DNA of 64,000 bases from Chroococcus sp. FPU101 (GTDB lineage Bacteria > Cyanobacteriota > Cyanobacteriia > Cyanobacteriales > Microcystaceae). The position numbers were made by a program, and so were the translations under genes. Below, piece after piece: positions 1 to 8,036 of the stretch. The stretch spans positions 1 through 64,000 of the forward strand of contig NZ_BLJI01000016.1 in NCBI RefSeq assembly GCF_017312365.1, in the 5' to 3' direction. Under the pieces are notes generated by a model, which saw only the letters and a program-made list of their open reading frames with translations, had not been told where the DNA came from and did no database searches. Position 1 is the first letter of the stretch. Each line of letters opens with the position of its first letter.

Positions 1-125
1 TTAATTCTGACCACCTACTTATTAAAAATTAAGTTATTTTAATTTTTAGTAACATTTATTAAGAAATACAACTATATTCTCGAATAAATGATATTCCAGA
101 AGTAAGGAGTTTTGAGGATAAAACA

Positions 126-221
126 ATGTTATTAGGATTACTATTAACTTTAACCTTAATTTGTACATTAACGTCAGTGTTAGCGTTAGAATCGATGTTC
201 TATAGCGAAGAGCAATTGTAA
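126..221 (+). CDS. Possible 31-aa hydrophobic peptide
   Basis: This short ATG frame encodes a leucine/threonine-rich hydrophobic stretch (residues 2-21) followed by a short acidic tail ending in SEEQL. A purine-rich stretch with AGGAG and GAGG lies 14-25 bases upstream, so translation is plausible. I recognise no family: it does not match PetL, PetN, PetM or the small Psb subunits as I know them. It could be a real single-pass membrane peptide or chance. The region upstream, from position 1, shows nothing else. Confidence 0.3.
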   Translation: MLLGLLLTLTLICTLTSVLALESMFYSEEQL

Positions 222-255
222 ATATTTTAGTAGCAAGCCTTGCCGACCATATAAA

Positions 256-513
256 CTAATTTATTATTGCATCGTATTCATCATGAGATCCGATCCAAAA
301 CCAATAGTAATCATCACCTTTTTTCAAAGCTAATGCTCTGTAATCACGGGTGATTCTAACAGACCAAGTATTTTTACGCACTTTTTTAAAGTGTAATGAT
401 GGATGAGAAGGATCAGCTTTCCATTGTTGGTAAGCTTTTTTAGCTTGCTTTTTTAGATCTTGTGGCAAAGCTAAATAAGCATTCCAGAAATCAGGCGTTG
501 TTAATGACTTCAT
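256..513 (-). CDS. RelE/ParE-superfamily toxin
   Basis: This 85-aa protein has the size and pattern of RelE/ParE/HigB-type toxins: a helical N-terminus rich in Lys (KKQAKKAYQQW), then the beta-sheet core with SVRITRDYRAL and the C-terminal WFWIGSHDEYD. Members of this fold are usually ribosome-dependent mRNA interferases or gyrase inhibitors; which activity applies here cannot be read from the sequence. Its start overlaps the end of the upstream antitoxin gene by 23 bases, the usual antitoxin-toxin operon arrangement. It looks intact. Family assignment is fairly sure, molecular target unknown. Confidence 0.8.
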   Translation of the reverse strand: MKSLTTPDFWNAYLALPQDLKKQAKKAYQQWKADPSHPSLHFKKVRKNTWSVRITRDYRALALKKGDDYYWFWIGSHDEYDAIIN

Positions 514-712
514 CTAAATCTCTTACATTATTAGCAGCGATGTCTGCTTCAGCTTTTGCAATTAAATGATCTAACTTTCCTGATTTTAAATCAGTTTCGA
601 TTTGCTCATCCCATTGAGTTTCCAAGTAATCTTGAAGCCATATCGCTAGTTGACGAATATCTTCTTTAGGTAGTTGTTTAATAGAAGCTTCGATTTCAGA
701 AAGAGTTTTCAT
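491..712 (-). CDS. Antitoxin partner of the RelE/ParE-like toxin
   Basis: This 73-aa acidic protein begins MKTLSEIEASIKQLPKED and contains LAIWLQDYLETQWDEQIETD. It belongs to a widespread group of small addiction-module antitoxins found upstream of RelE/ParE toxins. Its 3' end overlaps the toxin start, so the two are probably translationally coupled. It is expected to neutralise the toxin by direct binding and to repress the operon; neither is shown here. The first ATG of the frame is used, and an inverted repeat lies just upstream (723-738). Confidence 0.75.
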   Translation of the reverse strand: MKTLSEIEASIKQLPKEDIRQLAIWLQDYLETQWDEQIETDLKSGKLDHLIAKAEADIAANNVRDLDEVINNA

Positions 713-722
713 AGAGTATTTG

Positions 723-738
723 AGTAAGTATTATTACT
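723..738. promoter_or_regulatory. Possible toxin-antitoxin operator (inverted repeat)
   Basis: AGTAA and TTACT flank a six-base centre about 11 bases upstream of the antitoxin start. An inverted repeat in that place is what an autoregulated toxin-antitoxin operon would have. The arms are short and AT-only apart from one G/C, so chance is possible. Confidence 0.25.
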
Positions 739-806
739 TGATTGACATTAACTGAATATATCTGTACTATAATTCCTAAACAATAACGCCAATTTAGGAT
801 AACTGT

Positions 807-1778
807 ATGAGCGGCGGAATTTCTGCAACTAGAGGATACTTGTATCAGTATTTAATTTGTATTTTAGACTCTTTAACAGAAGATTGGATCAGTGTTGTTA
901 TAGAGCCAAATACTGAGCAAGAGAAAGTTGATATTTTATGGTTACTTATAAAAAACGGAAAAATTTTTAGAAAAGCAGTTCAAGTTAAATCAACTCAAAA
1001 TCAATTTGGTACAGGTTCTGTCAAAAAATGCTCTGAAGATTTAAAAAATAGTTTTAATGATGCTGAAGTATATGAATTAATTTTGATTGGACACGTTTCA
1101 AGGACTTTAATTGAGGATATAAGTAAACTTGAACAAAAGTACCTAGTTAAAATCCCCTATCCAAAGGTTTTTGATTTAGAGTTTTTTCTAAGTCAGGATT
1201 GTCACAAAATTGATAAATATATTGACGAAAATTATGGAATTAGCCTACCTTGTCATCAAAGAGAAGAGCTTATTTATAGTTTAATTGGAGAACTTCAATA
1301 TTATTCAACAAATCGAAGAAAGATTACTAGAAAAGATCTAGAGGCTAAATTCCAAGAATGGATAAAATATTTTATAGATTATACAAATTATGAACGAGAA
1401 GCAAGTCGTAAATTTTATAATTTGTATGGTTTTGAAGCTTCACCTAATCTAAGAATTGCAGTAGAAAAGTTTTATAAAAATAAATCAAAAAAAGTAAAAA
1501 TGAAATTTTTTAAAGAATGTCAAAGTTTTTTTGATGTTGAGCTATCTACTAAAAAATTGAAAATTGTTTATCCAAAATTTGATAAAATTTTTTATTATAT
1601 AGGAAATATTTTGTTTATAGCCACTACTTTATTGGCTTTACTTTGTTTAATACTAGCAAATTATTTTGATTTTATTTTTATTATTTTATTCTTTGTATTT
1701 AGCTTTTTATCTGTTGGAATTTTGCCATTAATCAGGCCTTATCATTGGGCAAAAATAATTGATAGAGAATTAAAGTAA
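807..1778 (+). CDS. Putative nuclease (PD-(D/E)XK-like) with two C-terminal membrane helices
   Basis: This 323-aa protein opens with SGGISATRGYLYQ, the kind of N-terminus seen in DUF4297/Cap4-type nucleases, followed by E33, D42 and the QVKST motif at residues 59-63. That spacing fits the E...D...QxK core of a restriction-endonuclease fold. The middle (about 100-255) is charged and helical, with no domain I recognise. The C-terminus has two hydrophobic helices (about 264-284 and 287-309) and ends in a basic tail. The gene is markedly more AT-rich than its neighbours (codons mostly ending in A/T, long A and T runs), suggesting transfer. It sits beside a toxin-antitoxin pair and is convergent with nrtD. 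A membrane-tethered anti-phage nuclease is my inference; no partner gene is visible. Confidence 0.5.
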   Translation: MSGGISATRGYLYQYLICILDSLTEDWISVVIEPNTEQEKVDILWLLIKNGKIFRKAVQVKSTQNQFGTGSVKKCSEDLKNSFNDAEVYELILIGHVSRTLIEDISKLEQKYLVKIPYPKVFDLEFFLSQDCHKIDKYIDENYGISLPCHQREELIYSLIGELQYYSTNRRKITRKDLEAKFQEWIKYFIDYTNYEREASRKFYNLYGFEASPNLRIAVEKFYKNKSKKVKMKFFKECQSFFDVELSTKKLKIVYPKFDKIFYYIGNILFIATTLLALLCLILANYFDFIFIILFFVFSFLSVGILPLIRPYHWAKIIDRELK

Positions 1779-1808
1779 AATTATAAAAATACTAAAAAAT
1801 ATGATAGA

Positions 1809-1829
1809 TGTCAGGATGTTTACCTGACA
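1809..1829. terminator. Hairpin between convergent genes
   Basis: TGTCAGG and CCTGACA form a perfect 7-bp stem around a 7-base loop in the 67-bp gap between the converging ends of the nuclease-like gene and nrtD. There is no strong T-run on either side, so it may act as a weak bidirectional terminator. Confidence 0.4.
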
Positions 1830-1845
1830 CCTAATAAGCCCGATC

Positions 1846-2844
1846 CTATTTCGCTGGTGCTTCGACAGCAGGAGTGGGGTTAGATTGAGGGGATTTAACT
1901 ATTGATTGAATGAGGCTAAAACCCACTACAGCAGCAACAGCAACACCCCCAATAGCAGCGGCAATTTTACCAAATCCTTTCTTTTCTTCTGTTTCTAAGG
2001 TTGTATCTTCTGTAGGATCTTCAGAGTGGGCAAAACGATGATAAAGAAAATCTAATGCGTAGTTTCGTAACTCGTAGTAGCGCGGATCTTCAATCAAACG
2101 AGAACGGATTCTCGGACGAGCAAAAGGCATCTCTAAAACTTCACCGATTGTAGCAGATGGGCCGTTAGTCATCATCACTAGACGATCGCATAGATACAAA
2201 GCTTCATCAATATCATGAGTAATCATCAATACCGTTAACTGATGATCTTGCCAAATTTTCAAAAGTTCGTCTTGTAATTCTTCTTTGGTGATAGCATCTA
2301 ACGCGCCAAAGGGTTCATCTAAAATTAACACTTGAGGACGAATTGCTAATGCTCTTGCAATAGCGACTCTTTGTTTCATCCCCCCTGACAGTTGGGCGGG
2401 TTTTTTTTGTGCAGCTTCAGTGAGTCCTACCATTGCTAGATGTTCTTCTACAATAGCGACTTTCTCACTGTGCGGTTTATCGGGATAAACAGAATTAACC
2501 CCTAAATATACATTTTCATAGGCGGTTTTCCAAGGCAAAAGCGAATAATTCTGAAACACCATCATTCTATCTGGGCCTGGTTTTTCGACTTTGTTCCCCT
2601 GTAGGCGAACTTCTCCTGTTGTTGGTTCACTAAAACCCGCTACCATGTTCAATAGAGTTGATTTACCGCAGCCAGAGTGACCGATGACACAGATAAATTC
2701 ACCTGCTGCGACTGTAAAATCGATTTCGTCTAAAACTTGATAAGTTCCTGTAGGAGTATTGTAAGATTTGGTTACTTTTTCAATCTGAAGAAAATCGGGT
2801 TGATCTCCAGTGGGCTTATTTTGAGTATCTGCGATCGTTTGCAT
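1846..2844 (-). CDS. nrtD: Nitrate/nitrite ABC transporter ATP-binding protein NrtD
   Basis: NrtD is one of two ATPase subunits powering the NrtABCD nitrate/nitrite importer at the cytoplasmic membrane. The 332-aa protein shows Walker A GHSGCGKST, the signature LSGGMKQR, Walker B VLILDEPFGALD and the H-loop MITHDIDEA. It closely resembles the N-terminal half of NrtC. After the ATPase domain, about residues 255-332 form an extension: an acidic linker, a hydrophobic stretch IAAAIGGVAVAAVVGFSLIQ, and a Pro/Ser tail. Shorter NrtD proteins lack this; I recall similarly long forms in some cyanobacteria. It is the last gene of the nrt operon, 102 bp after nrtC. narB does not follow within this window. 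Confidence 0.93.
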   Translation of the reverse strand: MQTIADTQNKPTGDQPDFLQIEKVTKSYNTPTGTYQVLDEIDFTVAAGEFICVIGHSGCGKSTLLNMVAGFSEPTTGEVRLQGNKVEKPGPDRMMVFQNYSLLPWKTAYENVYLGVNSVYPDKPHSEKVAIVEEHLAMVGLTEAAQKKPAQLSGGMKQRVAIARALAIRPQVLILDEPFGALDAITKEELQDELLKIWQDHQLTVLMITHDIDEALYLCDRLVMMTNGPSATIGEVLEMPFARPRIRSRLIEDPRYYELRNYALDFLYHRFAHSEDPTEDTTLETEEKKGFGKIAAAIGGVAVAAVVGFSLIQSIVKSPQSNPTPAVEAPAK

Positions 2845-2891
2845 AATCAGTTAATAGAGTTCGTGTAAATTAATATCTTTAAACCCGATCG

Positions 2892-2931
2892 CTTGCAAAA
2901 GTCCTCTGGATATCATAGTTACTTTTGCAAG
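2892..2931 (-). promoter_or_regulatory. Perfect 11-bp hairpin between nrtC and nrtD
   Basis: CTTGCAAAAGT (2892-2902) and ACTTTTGCAAG (2921-2931) are exact reverse complements separated by 18 bases. They lie in the 102-bp nrtC-nrtD gap, which is longer than the other gaps of the operon. No T-run follows, so RNA stabilisation or partial attenuation before nrtD is more likely than full termination. Confidence 0.5.
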
Positions 2932-2946
2932 AAATCGTTATAAAAC

Positions 2947-4956
2947 TTATTGTTGCACCATAGCAGTTTCATCGATCAGAATTTCCGACACGCGGTAATC
3001 TCTGCGAATGTTCAACCGTTCTAGATATCCGACTGGATCATCGGGATCGAACACCAAACCGTCAAATAAGGCGAAACTATGACGATCGGGTTCAAAATCG
3101 GGTAAATCCAGTTCTCGACAAGCTTCACCGAATAAGTCTGGACGACGAACCCGTTCTAGAATTTCGACCCAGTTACGGGGGAAAGGTGCATAACCCCATC
3201 GGGCTAACTGGGTTAAGATCCATAGACCCTCAACTCGTCCGGGGCAGTTGGTTTGATCGACATGGAATTGATTAAATCTAAGATGCAGTTCAGGTTTTGA
3301 TCCATCCCCTTTGTTATAAGGATCGAGGAAACCTGGACGGGTGTACTCAGGAAGTGAGCCAACATATTCGGGTTTACAGAGTAGTCCTAAGATTTCTTCT
3401 CGGTTACGGCGATCATCGCAGTATTCACAGGCTCGTAATAAGGCTTTGACGAGGGCGATATGGCTTTCAGGATATTTAGCTACCCATTCTTCTCTAACTC
3501 CTAAAACCTTTTCGGGGTGTCCTTGCCAAATATCAAGATCGGTTGCGATCACATATCCTAGCTTTTCATGAACCGCGTGAGAGTTCCAAGGTTCACCCAC
3601 ACAATAGCCATCAATATTACCCGCTTTTAGGTTAGCGACCATTTGTGGCGGTGGAATCACGATTAGATTAACATCTTGATCGGGATCAACACCACCAGAA
3701 GCTAACCAATAACGTAACATCAGATTGTGCATTGAGGACGGATGTACCATACCAAAGGTTTCGATCTTATCAGGACTTTGCATAATTGCCTCTTTTAAGT
3801 CCGATAATTGATTAACTCCCCATTGCTTGTATTTATTGCCTAAAGTAATGGCGTTTCCGTTCCGACTCAGAACCAAGGCTGTAATAATGGGTATCGAAGG
3901 CTTACCCCCCGCGCCAATGGTCATACTCAAAGGCATTCCCGCGACCATCTGGGCTGCGTCTAAACGTCCAGTAGCGACACCTTGAGCGATCGCTTTCCAA
4001 CTCGGTTCGCGGTGCAGGGTGACTTGTTCGAGTCCTTCTTCTTTAAAAAAGCCTTTTTCTTGGGCGACAATTAAGGGGGCGCAGTCAGTTAAGGGAATAA
4101 AACCGATATCTAGATTGATCTTTTCTAAACCATGACGAGCGATCGCAGTTTGTGCCACTTGGCCGACTTTGGTTTTAGACCGTTTTTGTTGGTTCAAGAA
4201 ATAAACAATTTCATTTCGCATCGCATAGTAACTTGGATGGTTCACAACTTCCATACGATGACGCGGACGAGGGATCGGAACGTCTAAAATTTGTCCAATA
4301 TGCGCTTCTGGCCCTGTAGTTAACATCACGATGCGATCACTTAGTAATAAGGCTTCATCGACATCGTGAGTCACCATGATACAGGTTACATTATATTCTT
4401 CAACAATTTCCATCAAACGCTCTTGGAGGTTACCCCGTGTCAGTGCGTCTAATGCGCCAAATGGTTCATCGAGTAAGAGAACTTTGGGATGGAGGGCTAA
4501 GGCACGTGCGATCGCTACCCGTTGTTTCATCCCTCCAGAGAGTTCCCCCGGCTTTTTATGGGCGGCGTGTCGAAGTCCAACTAATTCGATATGCTTTTCA
4601 ATAATCCCTTTTCTTTCTCCTTGGGGTAGATCGCGCATTACCCGATCCACGGCGAGGGCGATATTTTGTCGAACCGTTAGCCAAGGGAGTAACGAGTAGT
4701 TTTGGAAAACAACCATGCGATCAGGCCCAGGGCCTTTGACTTCTCGTCCTTCTAGAATGACACCGCCATGAGTCGCTTTATCGAGTCCCGCAACAATATT
4801 AAGTAGGGTTGATTTTCCGCAACCTGAATGACCAATTAAAGAAATAAATTCCCCTTTTTTGATCATCAGTTCAATATTTTTTAAGGCGATGTATTGCTCC
4901 CCATTATTGAGAGGAAATATTTTATCAACGTGGTCAATTTCAATATAAGTGGACAT
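2947..4956 (-). CDS. nrtC: Nitrate ABC transporter ATPase fused to an NrtA-like regulatory domain, NrtC
   Basis: This 669-aa protein has the standard NrtC architecture. The N-terminal ATPase domain (about 1-255) has GHSGCGKST, LSGGMKQR, LLLDEPFGALD and MVTHDVDEA. The C-terminal domain (about 280-660) is homologous to the nitrate-binding protein NrtA, with matching stretches such as IPLTDCAPLIVAQEKGFF, PPPQMVANLKAGNIDGYCVGEPWN and LHLRFNQFH. In characterised cyanobacteria the C-terminal domain mediates ammonium-triggered inhibition of transport; that role is transferred by homology. It lies 23 bp downstream of nrtB and upstream of nrtD. No damage is seen. Confidence 0.96.
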   Translation of the reverse strand: MSTYIEIDHVDKIFPLNNGEQYIALKNIELMIKKGEFISLIGHSGCGKSTLLNIVAGLDKATHGGVILEGREVKGPGPDRMVVFQNYSLLPWLTVRQNIALAVDRVMRDLPQGERKGIIEKHIELVGLRHAAHKKPGELSGGMKQRVAIARALALHPKVLLLDEPFGALDALTRGNLQERLMEIVEEYNVTCIMVTHDVDEALLLSDRIVMLTTGPEAHIGQILDVPIPRPRHRMEVVNHPSYYAMRNEIVYFLNQQKRSKTKVGQVAQTAIARHGLEKINLDIGFIPLTDCAPLIVAQEKGFFKEEGLEQVTLHREPSWKAIAQGVATGRLDAAQMVAGMPLSMTIGAGGKPSIPIITALVLSRNGNAITLGNKYKQWGVNQLSDLKEAIMQSPDKIETFGMVHPSSMHNLMLRYWLASGGVDPDQDVNLIVIPPPQMVANLKAGNIDGYCVGEPWNSHAVHEKLGYVIATDLDIWQGHPEKVLGVREEWVAKYPESHIALVKALLRACEYCDDRRNREEILGLLCKPEYVGSLPEYTRPGFLDPYNKGDGSKPELHLRFNQFHVDQTNCPGRVEGLWILTQLARWGYAPFPRNWVEILERVRRPDLFGEACRELDLPDFEPDRHSFALFDGLVFDPDDPVGYLERLNIRRDYRVSEILIDETAMVQQ

Positions 4957-4979
4957 AAGTTTTGGTCAATAGATTTAAT

Positions 4980-5825
4980 TTATTTATTTTGGTCTGCGGG
5001 AACAACAAGACTAGCAACAAAGCCGACTAATCTATCTAAAATTAAGCCAACAACACCCACATAAATCAGAGCTAAGATAATTTGGCTTAGGCGAGAACTG
5101 TTATAAGCATCCCAGATAAAGAAGCCAATTCCGACACCACCGACTAACATTTCTGCTGCAACAATTGCTAACCAAGATAAACCGATACCAATTCGTAATC
5201 CCGTAAAAATATAGGGAACCGCTGACGGAATTAAGATATTAAAGAAATATTCCGTTTTAGAAAGTTGCAGAACTCGTGAAACATTTCGGTAATCTTGGGG
5301 AATTTGTTGAACGCCGACTGTTGTATTAATAATAATGGGCCAAATTGCGGTGATAAAAATAACAAAAATTGCTGAGGGATCTGACTGACGCAAAGCTGCT
5401 AGAGAAATGGGTAACCAAGCTAAAGGCGGAATCGTTCTTAAAACTTGGAAAAGTGGGTCTAAGGCATCATACATCAAGGAATTAGCCCCAATTAGAACGC
5501 CTAAAGCAATCCCGACAATTGCTGCTAGAGAAAAACCGATTGCAACCCGTTGTAAACTTGCTAAAATTTGCCAAAATAACCCTTTATCTGTACCACCGTT
5601 GTCAAAAAAAGGATTAATAATGTATGGGTTCCAAGTTTCTTTGATGGCAGTAATAGGAGACGGTAAATTAGGATTTTCACCAGAGGTCATAAGTTGCCAA
5701 ATGAGGGCAAAAACGAAAATTGCTACAAAAGGAGCAACAATTTTTCGTGGTGATTTAGTCAGTTTAGATAGCCAAGAATTACTAGCTTTATTGGTTTTGG
5801 GTCGAGTGGTTATATTAGTAGCCAT
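4980..5825 (-). CDS. nrtB: Nitrate ABC transporter permease NrtB
   Basis: NrtB is the membrane channel of the nitrate/nitrite importer. The protein (about 281 aa from the chosen ATG) has several hydrophobic helices and the permease EAA-type loop near GVQQIPQDYRNVSRVLQLSK. The conserved C-terminal motif region LRIGIGLSWLAIVAAEMLVG is also present. A TTG lies 17 codons upstream in frame, but the ATG giving MATNITTRP is preferred because the extension is not typical of the family. It lies 75 bp after nrtA and 23 bp before nrtC in the same operon. Confidence 0.93.
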   Translation of the reverse strand: MATNITTRPKTNKASNSWLSKLTKSPRKIVAPFVAIFVFALIWQLMTSGENPNLPSPITAIKETWNPYIINPFFDNGGTDKGLFWQILASLQRVAIGFSLAAIVGIALGVLIGANSLMYDALDPLFQVLRTIPPLAWLPISLAALRQSDPSAIFVIFITAIWPIIINTTVGVQQIPQDYRNVSRVLQLSKTEYFFNILIPSAVPYIFTGLRIGIGLSWLAIVAAEMLVGGVGIGFFIWDAYNSSRLSQIILALIYVGVVGLILDRLVGFVASLVVPADQNK

Positions 5826-5900
5826 TTTGTTTAGATAATTGGTGAAATAGAGAAACTTATAGAAAGGGTTTGGCAACCAAACCCATACATGATTTAAAAT

Positions 5901-7241
5901 TTACGCTTTTTTGAACTTCAAACCCTTGAGATAATCGGCGGGTTTTTCGGGGTCAAATTTTACGCCATCGAAAAAGGTTTCAACTCCTCTAGAGGTACTG
6001 GTTGGAATTTCAGCAGCAGGAACACCAATCGCTTTAGCCGCTTCTTTCCATAAATCCTCGCGGTTGACTGCATCAATAATTTTTGTAGTGTCTGTATCAG
6101 CAGGAATGTAACCCCAGCGAATATTCTCAGTTAAAAACCACAAATCATGACTCTTGTAGGGATATGAAGCGTTATTTGACCAGAATTTCATCGCATGAGT
6201 AAAGTCTTTTTCAACTCTTCCATTACCAAAATCAATCTGACCCTGAGAACGTCCGATAATATCGGCTACGGGAACTTTAAACCATTTATCTTGTGAGATA
6301 ATTTGACACATTTCCTCTTTATTTTCGGGCTTATCACACCATTGTTGAGCCTCTAAAACCGCTTTGAGTAAAGCTTGAGTCGCTTTGGGGTTTTGGTCAG
6401 CCCAATCTTTACGAATGGTAAATGCTTTTTCAGGATGGTCGGCCCACAGTTCACCCGTAACTAAGGCAGTGTAGCCCGCTTTTTGGTTGACAAGTTGAGC
6501 GTTCCAAGGTTCACCCACACAGAAAGCTTCCATATTTCCGACTTTCATGTTAGCGACCATTTGCGGAGGAGGAACGGGAATAACAGAAACATCACCTGTT
6601 GGGTCAATTCCATTAGCAGCTAACCAATAGCGCATCCACATATCATGGGTACCACCGGGGAAAGTGATAGCAAATTTGATCTCTTTTTTGCCCCCTGCTT
6701 TGGCTTGGTCAATGGCTCCTTTTAGGGCTTTTGCATCGGTCGTTAGATTAAGTTCTTTATAATTATTGCCGACGGAAATGGCTTGACCGTTGGTATTTAA
6801 TCTCGCCAAAATGTACATCGGTACGGGCTGTTTGGTTTTGGTAATGGTTCCGAGGGACAACTGATAGGGCATCGGTGTGAGGATGTGCGCCCCATCAATG
6901 CCACCACCACCAGAACCGAGTTCTAGGTTATCTCGTGTGACTGGCCAAGACGCTTGTTTGAGGACTTCTACCCCAGTCATGCCATATTTATCAAATAAGC
7001 CTTTTTCTTTCGCGATAATTAAGGGTGCAGAGTCTGTTAAGGCAATAAATCCGAGTTTAGCGGTGGTGACTTCGGGTGCATCTCCTGCGGCTGCAACGCT
7101 TGTCGGTGAAGGTGAAGTCGCAGGACTAGGGCTGGTGGTTGCGGTTTGATTTCCTCCACTACTACAACCATGAAGAATTGCTGTTCCGGCAGCAGTCGCT
7201 CCTGCTGTGATGATAAATTTACGTCTAGAAAGTTTACTCAT
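5901..7241 (-). CDS. nrtA: Nitrate/nitrite-binding lipoprotein NrtA
   Basis: NrtA is the periplasmic, membrane-anchored substrate-binding protein of the nitrate importer. The 446-aa protein begins with a twin-arginine motif (SRRKF) and ends its signal with the lipobox LHGC at about residue 26. A Ser/Thr/Pro-rich linker and the CmpA/NrtA ligand-binding fold follow. Conserved stretches include LGFIALTDSAPLIIAKEKGLF, GGGGIDGAH, PPPQMVANMKVGNMEAFCVGEPWN and KSHDLWFLTENIRWG. It could in principle be the bicarbonate-binding CmpA, but the order nrtA-B-C-D and the long spacing to other genes fit nitrate. It is first in its operon and sits downstream of an NtcA-type site. Confidence 0.93.
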   Translation of the reverse strand: MSKLSRRKFIITAGATAAGTAILHGCSSGGNQTATTSPSPATSPSPTSVAAAGDAPEVTTAKLGFIALTDSAPLIIAKEKGLFDKYGMTGVEVLKQASWPVTRDNLELGSGGGGIDGAHILTPMPYQLSLGTITKTKQPVPMYILARLNTNGQAISVGNNYKELNLTTDAKALKGAIDQAKAGGKKEIKFAITFPGGTHDMWMRYWLAANGIDPTGDVSVIPVPPPQMVANMKVGNMEAFCVGEPWNAQLVNQKAGYTALVTGELWADHPEKAFTIRKDWADQNPKATQALLKAVLEAQQWCDKPENKEEMCQIISQDKWFKVPVADIIGRSQGQIDFGNGRVEKDFTHAMKFWSNNASYPYKSHDLWFLTENIRWGYIPADTDTTKIIDAVNREDLWKEAAKAIGVPAAEIPTSTSRGVETFFDGVKFDPEKPADYLKGLKFKKA

Positions 7242-8036
7242 TCGTCTTGATTAGTTGAGAATTAGGGGGTAAATGTTATGGTGTCTGGGTTCTCAGTTGC
7301 TTTGACAACAGCCGTCTAGTTTTGATGAAAACACTCAATTTTACTGAATTTGATTTTGTTTTCATTATTCTTGCGCTAACTCTCACAGGCGACTGTATCC
7401 CGATTAACGATTTAGCGTAAGTTTTAATAAAAGCAATATCAACACTCAACATTTACATTCTTCAAAACAGAATATCGTATATTTGGTTACAAATTATTTC
7501 GTTCAATGCGCTTCAAGCATAATAAAATGCAATAAAAGTATATAAAACTTTAGGCTTGTACAGTAATTATACAGAAGCGGTTCGCACACAGATGATTTTT
7601 GGCTTGGTGTCGAGGTTAGGGGTTAAAAAAAGCTCTCTTTTTATCTAGTTAATAAAGAATTTTTAAAGTTATGCAAAAATTAGATAAAAATTTTTATGAC
7701 TTTTTTTGTGACGAAAGAAATTTTTAACTTGGGTATTATAGGGTTATAACGGATTTTCAAATATAGCCTTACAGAGTAATCTAAAAGAAATAAAACTAAC
7801 TTTAGGCAACGTAAATGACTCATAATCAAACTTTCGTCGGATTGTATGCTCATTTTTGTAGATGTATAGTAAGTGTCACTTAACTCTGACAATCCAACAC
7901 AAAATCTACAAAAATGAATTTTTCAATTTATTGATTACAACTTTTAAACATTTTATCTCTATTTTATAAATTACTGCTCATAACAATTTAACTAATTACA
8001 TTAATTCACAGATTTAATGATTCAAATTTTATACAG
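7242..8036. other. 795-bp divergent regulatory region between nrtA and the GGDEF gene
   Basis: This AT-rich stretch separates the divergent nrtA and GGDEF genes. It contains a perfect NtcA consensus (7477-7490) and, about 80 bases further from nrtA, a near-match GTA-N9-TAC (7558-7572) with one extra central base. Frames in the AT-rich part show no protein-like composition. I see no RNA gene. Confidence 0.5.
7477..7490. promoter_or_regulatory. NtcA-binding site (GTA-N8-TAC)
   Basis: GTATATTTGGTTAC matches the NtcA consensus GTA-N8-TAC exactly. NtcA activates nrt operons under nitrogen limitation in cyanobacteria. The site is about 236 bp upstream of the nrtA start, compatible with a long leader. 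I could not place a convincing TAN3T -10 box at the ideal distance, so the transcription start is uncertain. The consensus is symmetric, and the divergent GGDEF gene could also be served. Confidence 0.6.

Noticed and set aside
7558-7572. Second NtcA-like site GTA-N9-TAC
   Set aside because: The spacer is nine bases, not eight, so it is not the NtcA consensus. Mentioned only as a near-match.
7680-7892. Frame of 70 codons on the minus strand upstream of the GGDEF gene
   Set aside because: The composition is that of random AT-rich DNA, without domain or ribosome site.
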